Of a stretch of 64,000 nt of DNA, positions 58,060-64,000 are shown one piece after another. The notes below the pieces were generated by a model, which was given only the letters and a program-made list of their open reading frames with translations, ran no database searches and was not told the origin of the DNA. Numbering within the stretch: position 1 is the first letter of the stretch; each line of letters opens with the position of its first letter. The DNA comes from Mermis nigrescens (Eukaryota; Nematoda; Enoplea; Mermithida; Mermithidae): assembly GCA_036768485.1 (NCBI GenBank), contig JAVLUZ010000154.1, forward strand, positions 23,284,685 to 23,348,684, in the 5' to 3' direction. The position numbers and the translations under genes are program-made.

Positions 58060-58455
58060 CCGGAAGCTGCTCCCTGGCCAAAAATCGAGGTTGCGCCAGG
58101 GAGCAAATGGGTTGGGGACCAACCCGTAAGCCTAAGGAGTGCCTGGGGACCACTAGTCAAGGCTAGGGGGTCCTGAAAAGGGGGTTCCTCCGCATTTTAT
58201 CGATTTTTTACAGTAATAGCTGGTTCCGAAACAACTTGTTCCGAAACAGAGGCAATATAAGTTGCCCAGTCCTAGGGAGTATTGTTGTATTTTGTGGGGG
58301 GAGACTAGTGTAAAGTAGTGTAAAGTGTAAAGTAGTGTAAAGCAAGCTTAGGGAAAAAGTTTTTTCCTACAATTTTTAGAATGTTAATGCATCAGCTTCA
58401 TTTTTTACAGTAACAGTGGGTTCGAAACAACTTGTTCCGAAACAACATTGTCAAG
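58060..58455. repeat. Short direct repeats beside the LINE
   Basis: TTTTTACAGTAATAGCTGG and a TTCCGAAACAACTTGTTCCG segment occur at about 58207 and again, slightly changed, at about 58405. A GTGTAAAGTAGTGTAAAG cluster lies at 58308-58345. No gene is present. Confidence 0.5.
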
Positions 58456-58487
<32 letters not shown>

Positions 58488-58490
58488 GTG
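58456..58490. repeat. (TG)n microsatellite at the LINE 3' junction
   Basis: About 17 TG units with one C interruption directly abut the poly-T (poly-A on the minus strand) tail of the LINE. Confidence 0.9.
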
Positions 58491-58669
58491 TTTTTTTTTT
58501 AATTAGAGAAAATCGGTTCGCGCCATGAAGAGAAGGGGCGCTTAACAATAAAGTTAAGAGGGGTTAGTATAAAAATTAATAAACCGTACGAACAAAAATT
58601 ATATACAGTAATACGATAAACGCTGCAAGGGTTAGTAAAAGCACAAAATAGTCACTAAATAGCAATTTT

Positions 58670-61282
58670 TTAAATTTCATTGAGCAACAAATCTTTAATT
58701 TTAGCTGTAATATCATTACGATGAATGCGTTTCCACCAGTGAAAATAATTCTTTATTATTGTAACAAAATATCTCCAAATATCAACTAATTTGTCATTCT
58801 TTTCTAAATCATTTCTTGTCACCCAAATACAAGTATGCGCTAATTGTATAAGGATATTTAAACATTTTTCTAATAAATTATCTGATATGATATACCCAAA
58901 AACTTTATTTTCTACACAAACTTGTAAATTATTTCGCATCAAAATACCAGAAAATTTTTGCCAAAACATTTGAAGACGTTCGCAATCTAATAAGGCATGA
59001 ACATTTGTTTCAGTAAAATTCCTCCCAATAAATAAACAATACTTACAAGAAGACGTAACATTTCTCCATCGACTTAATCGGTCACGAGTTTGTAATGCAT
59101 TATTTAAAAAACAAAAATGTATATCTTTAGCATATCCTTTAATTTCTCTCGGAAAATTCAGCTTAGAGTAAGAAACAAAATTAATTTCATATCCTAAAAA
59201 ATTATTCCATTTATTTAAAAGCTTTTTAATTGCTAAATAAAAAGATTTTTTGATAATATTTGAATAAATGAATTTTGTTGAAATTTTGTTTAAATCATAA
59301 ACCGAACCTTCTAAATTAAAATGAGTCTGATTATATGAAAAATGATATTTTTCTTCCACGTATAAAAGTTCCTTAAAATAAGGCGTAAAATTTTTGAATT
59401 CCAAACACACTGAATCCATTAATTTCAATTGCATATATTTTAGCATAAAATAATCGTACCAAATTTGATTTTCTAGCTTATGTAACTTAAATAAAAACAT
59501 AAGTCTCATAGCATCGACTTTTTTCTCTATATTTTCTATACCAATTCCTCCTGATTTCGCAGAATTTTGAATTATCTCACGTTTAATTTTTGGCTTACGT
59601 GCAGGGTACCATAAAAACTTTTGAACCGCTTTATTCGCTAATTTAATTATCTTATTTGGTGGTCTAATGAATGTTGCGATGTACCACATTTTTGAAAAAT
59701 AATATGTATCGATAAAATTTGCTTTAGACTCTAAAGAAAATTCACAATGCGGTGTTGACTTTATCAACTTATGCAAAACGCTTTCAACACTTTTAAAATT
59801 AGAATTTTCCGCAAAACCTGTCTTATTAAAAATTATTCCATAAATTTTTATTTCATCAACCAGATATTTTTTATAATCTTCAGGAACATTATGATTCTCA
59901 CGAATTATTAAAATTTGTGTCTTTTCTAAATTTAAGGAAGCCCCACTAGCCTCACTAAATTTGTCATATTCTTCAAAAATTTTTTCTACAGAAGCAACAC
60001 TTTTTAGTATAAAATTAGTATCATCAGCATAATTACTCAATTTAATTTCATCATTTATTAATGAAATTCCGCATATATCAGGATTATTTCTAATTTTATT
60101 ACAAAAAAGTTCTGCAACTAATACGTATAAAATTGGTGATAATGGACAACCCTGCCTTATCCCTCTTCCAATTTGAAAACAAGGAGATAAAAAACCATTA
60201 ACTAAAACTGATGAACAAACTTTCCCTTTTTTATATATAGCATTTATGATAGTACGAAATCTTATTGGAAAATTAAAATACTCCAAGGTTTTTTCCAAAT
60301 AATTCCATTCTATTACATCAAAGGCAGATTTCTGATCAACTGATAAAATCAAACCTGAACATTTATTATCATTTATTGCTAATATAGACGAAAATATAGC
60401 ACAAATTCCATCTCTTATATTCCTCGATGGAACTGCGCATATCTGATTAAAATTAACTAATTTAGGAGAAACTACCTTTATTCGATTATACAAAATTTTT
60501 GTAAAAATTTTATAATCAACATTTAATAAAGTAATAGGTCTCCAATTACTTAGTAAAGCTCTATCTCCTTTTCCTTTATATATTAGACTAATTATTCCCT
60601 TATACATTGACGGTGTTAATTCACCTATTACACAAATACTATTAAAAACTTTATATAGGATCGGTATAACTTCATCTAAAAACATTAAGTAAAATTCAGC
60701 AGAAATTCCATCACTACCTGGCGATTTTCCCATTTTTAATCCTTTAACAGCAATTTTAATTTCATCTTCACTTATTTCAGCTTCTAAATTATTATTATCT
60801 TCATTTAACTTAGGGTAATTCTCACAGTCCATAAAATATTTGATAGCATTTTTATTAGTACCAAATTCCTTCATAATAACACTATATTGATTTTTCACTT
60901 CTCTCAGAATTTCAAATTGATCATTAATTACTGAACCATCTAATTTTTTAATGCATGTCATACGCCTAAAAGAAGCCGAAGATTTTTGCGCTTGCTTAGC
61001 CGTTATCATTGTATGCCTATCTAAGATCAAATTTTGATAATGCGTCTTATGAAGACGAGAATTTATTTCAGCTAGTTCATAATCACTCATTACTTTTAAT
61101 TTCTGATTTAACTCTTTCATAAGCATTAAATTATTTGGGAAAAAAGAAAGCTTTTCTTTCAAAAATTCAATGTCTTTTTCTAGAAAAAATCTCACTTTCT
61201 TTTTTCGTCTAGAAACTTCAATACTAATTTGCTTACATTTTTCTGCGATCTTAATTTTCATTGATTCCCATTGTTTTAACAA
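58670..61282 (-). CDS. LINE ORF2, reverse transcriptase and C-terminal zinc finger
   Basis: About 870 codons in this frame, the first without an ATG. RT motifs (residue numbers from 61282): NWRPITLLNVDYKIFTKIL at 246-264, SVDQKSAFD at 314-322 with the first catalytic Asp 316, GIRQGCPLSPILY at 374-386, and YADD at 418-421. The C-terminal zf-RVT site is C746, C749, H762, C767 in SCKYC...HALLDC. The order and the KGKGD-NWRPI form fit the L1/Tx1 group. The protein copies the element's RNA at the nicked target. The frame begins by overlapping the end of the endonuclease frame (stop at 61276), shifted by one base. Confidence 0.9.
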   Translation of the reverse strand: MLKQWESMKIKIAEKCKQISIEVSRRKKKVRFFLEKDIEFLKEKLSFFPNNLMLMKELNQKLKVMSDYELAEINSRLHKTHYQNLILDRHTMITAKQAQKSSASFRRMTCIKKLDGSVINDQFEILREVKNQYSVIMKEFGTNKNAIKYFMDCENYPKLNEDNNNLEAEISEDEIKIAVKGLKMGKSPGSDGISAEFYLMFLDEVIPILYKVFNSICVIGELTPSMYKGIISLIYKGKGDRALLSNWRPITLLNVDYKIFTKILYNRIKVVSPKLVNFNQICAVPSRNIRDGICAIFSSILAINDNKCSGLILSVDQKSAFDVIEWNYLEKTLEYFNFPIRFRTIINAIYKKGKVCSSVLVNGFLSPCFQIGRGIRQGCPLSPILYVLVAELFCNKIRNNPDICGISLINDEIKLSNYADDTNFILKSVASVEKIFEEYDKFSEASGASLNLEKTQILIIRENHNVPEDYKKYLVDEIKIYGIIFNKTGFAENSNFKSVESVLHKLIKSTPHCEFSLESKANFIDTYYFSKMWYIATFIRPPNKIIKLANKAVQKFLWYPARKPKIKREIIQNSAKSGGIGIENIEKKVDAMRLMFLFKLHKLENQIWYDYFMLKYMQLKLMDSVCLEFKNFTPYFKELLYVEEKYHFSYNQTHFNLEGSVYDLNKISTKFIYSNIIKKSFYLAIKKLLNKWNNFLGYEINFVSYSKLNFPREIKGYAKDIHFCFLNNALQTRDRLSRWRNVTSSCKYCLFIGRNFTETNVHALLDCERLQMFWQKFSGILMRNNLQVCVENKVFGYIISDNLLEKCLNILIQLAHTCIWVTRNDLEKNDKLVDIWRYFVTIIKNYFHWWKRIHRNDITAKIKDLLLNEI

Positions 61283-62178
61283 AAAATGATAATTATCTTT
61301 TTCGAAAATACCTCTAAAATATCTAATAACGATTTTTTTAATTCATTGTTTTGTTTCAAAAGTAAAACATTCATCTTCCAAAAAGATGGACCTATTAAAG
61401 CAGATTTATCCGATAAAAAATTAGCAATAACTGCTTTATGTTGCAAAAAACTTATATTAATAACATAATGTCTTATTAGATTTTTCCGCATATAATCGGT
61501 ACAATATATTCTATCTATTCTAGATAAACTATGCTGTGTCGACGTAAAAGTAAAGAATTTTTCCCGCTTATGTTCACAGAGATCTACTACTAAAAAATCC
61601 TGTTTAATTTCATCAAATTCTACTTTCCCTATTTCATTTCTTCCAGTCCATTTAGGCATTCTATCCTTTTCTGAATCTTCTACAAAATTAAAATCACCGG
61701 CAAAAATAATTTCATCGTAATGTTCATATCTCATTAAAATGTTCTTTAAAAATTTAAAAAATTGAACTCTTTCATTTCTTTTAGCAGGAGCATATAATCC
61801 AATTAATGAAAAATCTATTCCAACAATCTTCAAATTAAAAGCAAGACAACGACCGGGAATTTCAAAAAGCTTATCACATTTTTCTATAGAAAATAATTTA
61901 TTTATCAATAAAGTTATACCAGAAAAACGCTGTTCTGCAAAACTATGATAAATTTGGAAATGTTTTTCAAAAACATTATCAAAAAATAAACTTTCTCTTT
62001 TATTATAAAAATGTGTTTCTTGTAAAACAATTAAACTCAAATTTTTGAGTATTTCAAATAAATCAATTATTTTCTGTCTCCTATTCTTGAATCCACCTAC
62101 ATTTAATGTTACTACAGAATACGAGTCAAATTTCTGTTGCTTAATTTTAAAGCTATATAATGACAGAAAAATGTAAAT
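61276..62178 (-). CDS. LINE ORF2, apurinic-type endonuclease part
   Basis: This frame follows the ORF1 stop directly, in the same frame, and is open for 300 codons. It begins with KQQKFDSY, then LNVGGFKN, the usual N-terminal strand and Asn of LINE endonucleases. Further motifs are LQETH (catalytic Glu), FAGDFNFVED (Asp and Asn), SRIDRIYC and the final His in LQHKAV. The enzyme nicks the target DNA to prime reverse transcription. No ATG occurs before the essential Asn and Glu, so initiation at an internal AUG would lose the active site. The frame ends at 61276, about 14 codons past the point where the RT frame begins (a run of five A near 61304). Confidence 0.85.
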   Translation of the reverse strand: MYIFLSLYSFKIKQQKFDSYSVVTLNVGGFKNRRQKIIDLFEILKNLSLIVLQETHFYNKRESLFFDNVFEKHFQIYHSFAEQRFSGITLLINKLFSIEKCDKLFEIPGRCLAFNLKIVGIDFSLIGLYAPAKRNERVQFFKFLKNILMRYEHYDEIIFAGDFNFVEDSEKDRMPKWTGRNEIGKVEFDEIKQDFLVVDLCEHKREKFFTFTSTQHSLSRIDRIYCTDYMRKNLIRHYVINISFLQHKAVIANFLSDKSALIGPSFWKMNVLLLKQNNELKKSLLDILEVFSKKIIIIFC

Positions 62179-63597
62179 CTACGAATTAAGTCTTTTACGA
62201 TTTTCGTCTTCACCGTCCGAAGCGCTATGCGTTCTTTTACTCGTGCTGATAAAATTCGTCGATTCGTTTATTTCTTTTACCTCGTCCAAAAATTCTGATC
62301 TAGACATCATCTCATCTCGTAAATCAGTAAGCATTGACCCCATAACGTTTTCTCCTCTCCAATAAAACGGATTATTAACACGTCGATCAGTTTTTCTCAA
62401 GCCGACGCCCCAAAATAAATCGCTAGGGCTAGCCTCGACTAACAATTTTGGCGACGTTTCGAATAAAAATTTCCGCAAATCTTTATTTTGGTAAAATTTT
62501 GCCTCGTTCGCAATCAAAAGTTTACTTTTCGCGAAATCGCGCCAGCTCGTCAAATCTGGCCAAACGACCTTTTCACCAATTTCCTTAGCGTATCGCGCTG
62601 CTCTATTATTCATTATCCGTTTACATGCTTCGGTATCACCTTGATGTTTCGCTTTTTCACTGAATAAATATTGTTCCGTGGTACTATATTTGTTGTTATC
62701 TACGGTAAAATCGCATTCGTAATGATTCGATAAAACATCGGTTTTAGTATAGAAAGGGAAGATCTTTTCGTCGATGCTCGCTGATTTCGAACCACTGTTT
62801 GTGTTGACGTTAGGGGCAGACAATTTCAATGGCATATTTTTGCTAAATAATGTTTGCGTATCATACTTATTGGATAAAATTTCCGCGAAAGATGGCTTCG
62901 CAACCGCATCTGATTCACGTCGATTTCGCAGAAAAGATGCAGCATTCGCATACGTTTTAATCGCGGGTCTATCAATAGTTTGTGTACAATCCTTCGAAGT
63001 ATGACCTTTGGTCATACAACGTCGACAATAAATGGGCATATTAACGTGCCATAAAGCAATTTTTCGAGCAGTTTTGCATGAATCACTACTGTACCATACA
63101 AAACCCGGAATTTCAATATTTAAATCAGATTCGATAATTACAGATCTCCCACCGTTGCGAATATCCGTATCCGCATAAACAAGCCATCGAAAATCCGATT
63201 TAACAGTTAATTTCAAAGTTTTTTCCAGATAAAAAGATATTTTTCGCGTATCTTCCGTAATAGGCATACTGTATATATAAATTGTCCGATCGCGTCGTAT
63301 CGGTTTCGGATGTTCGACAATGACTCTCACATCGAAAATAAGTAGACCTTCTGTAGCTGCATATTCTCTAGCCGATTCATTTCCAAATATAAGTTTCAAC
63401 GTTTGAGCTGCAGTTCTAAAGATATATAATGGCTTTCTATCAGTCGAATTTGACGCACTTATCGATCGAATAATATCAATCAATTTTCTATCAGTCAATT
63501 TATTACGTTCCAAATTCAAAAAAGCCGATACTCGTGTAGATTCGAAATTTTCGTCTTTGTTATCGATTTGAATATCCGTATTTTCAATATTTTCCAT
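62179..63597 (-). CDS. LINE ORF1: CCHC zinc knuckle fused to a NADAR domain
   Basis: The ATG at 63597 opens 472 residues. The N-terminal 50-180 region resembles an RRM-like ORF1 fold (EHPKPIRRDRTIYIYSMPI). A CCHC knuckle follows at C191, C194, H199, C204 (YCRRCMTKGHTSKDC), which binds nucleic acid. Residues about 279-430 form a NADAR domain (PF08719): FYTKTDVLSNHYECDF, YSTTEQYLFSEKA with Glu308, a conserved Trp352, AKFYQN, LVEASPSDLFWGVGL with Glu388 and Asp393, and NPFYWRGENVMG. These key positions look intact. NADAR proteins, including E. coli YbiA, cleave N-glycosidic bonds and are reported to remove ADP-ribose from guanine in nucleic acid. A role in the element's RNP is inferred. A basic tail (KRTHSASDGEDENRKRL) precedes the UAG. 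Confidence 0.9.
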   Translation of the reverse strand: MENIENTDIQIDNKDENFESTRVSAFLNLERNKLTDRKLIDIIRSISASNSTDRKPLYIFRTAAQTLKLIFGNESAREYAATEGLLIFDVRVIVEHPKPIRRDRTIYIYSMPITEDTRKISFYLEKTLKLTVKSDFRWLVYADTDIRNGGRSVIIESDLNIEIPGFVWYSSDSCKTARKIALWHVNMPIYCRRCMTKGHTSKDCTQTIDRPAIKTYANAASFLRNRRESDAVAKPSFAEILSNKYDTQTLFSKNMPLKLSAPNVNTNSGSKSASIDEKIFPFYTKTDVLSNHYECDFTVDNNKYSTTEQYLFSEKAKHQGDTEACKRIMNNRAARYAKEIGEKVVWPDLTSWRDFAKSKLLIANEAKFYQNKDLRKFLFETSPKLLVEASPSDLFWGVGLRKTDRRVNNPFYWRGENVMGSMLTDLRDEMMSRSEFLDEVKEINESTNFISTSKRTHSASDGEDENRKRLNS

Positions 63598-63604
63598 TAT
63601 ATTA

Positions 63605-63840
63605 AATCAAAATTGACAAAGTTCAACGCGAAATCAAATATGCTTGCACTTATTTTCCAATGTATCCGGCGCATGAAATAGTACACAAACAATTGGAATG
63701 ACGGAAATGTACGCACACACATAAAATTATTGAGCAATAGTCAAAACCGACCGAACAGCGTGTGGTGTCCACAAGCGCCACCCACACAAGCGCCACCTCC
63801 ACAAGCGCCACCAAGGTCCACAAGCGCCACTTAGGTTCAC
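63605..63840 (-). repeat. LINE 5' region with GCGCCAC repeats
   Basis: CCACAAGCGCCAC and close variants occur about four times between 63770 and 63832, just upstream of ORF1. They could be part of the 5' UTR promoter or a short tandem repeat at the insertion site. Confidence 0.45.
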
Positions 63841-64000
63841 TATAGCCATTATAGCAATTTTAGTATGGGGTTCATTAAAGTTACGAAAGAAGTCAGCTAT
63901 TTCGTCATCAGATCGTAGCGATTATTATCTACGCGCAAATTAATTATTTTGCCGGCCTTTGGCCCTTCATAAAACAAAATATTGTCCGAGTAAACTTTAA

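Larger units (their letters stand above)
58491..63840 (-). mobile_element. L1/Tx1-like LINE encoding NADAR
   Basis: A nearly complete non-LTR retrotransposon on the minus strand. A tail of ten A (58491-58500) marks its 3' end, followed by about 170 bp of 3' UTR. Next come the RT reading frame, the endonuclease frame, ORF1 and a 5' region with short GCGCCAC repeats (63770-63832). The 5' limit is uncertain. All catalytic motifs of the endonuclease and RT are present and ORF1 is intact, so the copy is young. Expression seems to need readthrough of one UAG and a -1 shift, or else these are mutations. Confidence 0.88.

Overview
This window is eukaryotic nuclear DNA from an AT-rich, repeat-dense animal genome, and an assembly gap (100 N) lies near its middle. 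It holds split genes with good splice sites, a one-exon rhodopsin-like receptor that recalls nematode Srsx chemoreceptors, Penelope-like and L1/Tx1-like retroelements, and very many hAT-type MITEs. A nematode or other ecdysozoan is my best guess. The species is not identifiable from the sequence alone.

Region 1 to 33.3 kb. A three-exon gene for a BED zinc-finger protein appears to run from 5.7 to 28.9 kb. Its BED finger is split by a 15.6-kb intron. That intron holds a second zinc-finger coding exon (10.6 kb) and a dense series of transposons: hAT elements with 8-bp target-site duplications (TSDs), short MITE families, and elements nested inside elements. A 3.27-kb fold-back element follows (29.56-32.83 kb). 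It has TTAA target duplications, arms built of roughly 325-bp repeats, and an internal exon for a helix-turn-helix-like protein. A small cysteine-rich gene with a 33-bp intron lies just beyond it.

Region 33.3 to 55 kb. This contains a decayed Penelope-like element (RT plus GIY-YIG), a tiny LTR element of TRIM type, a MITE cut by the assembly gap, and a diverged tandem duplication at 37.4-38.9 kb. It also contains two related receptors: a pseudogene at 40.7 kb and an intact copy at 53.1 kb. Between them lie minisatellite and satellite arrays (44.3-46.8 and 49.4-51.3 kb) in which the motif GTGTAAAG, or its complement, keeps recurring.

Region 55 to 64 kb. A broken LTR-retrotransposon gag has been hit twice by the same MITE family. 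A nearly complete L1/Tx1-like LINE then lies on the minus strand. Its ORF1 carries a CCHC zinc knuckle fused to an apparently intact NADAR domain (YbiA-like, an ADP-ribose and N-glycoside hydrolase family). ORF1 is followed in the same frame by a single UAG and then by the endonuclease, which has no AUG of its own. The reverse transcriptase sits one frame away. This NADAR-bearing LINE is the most unusual object in the window.

Three themes cut across the regions. Several different transposons share the same 8-bp target in tandem. A short GGCGC-NNN-GCGCC hairpin recurs in otherwise unrelated MITE families. Twelve copies of one hAT MITE (family A below) are spread through the window. No canonical tRNA, rRNA or CRISPR array was found; one tRNA-like A/B-box region is listed with low confidence.
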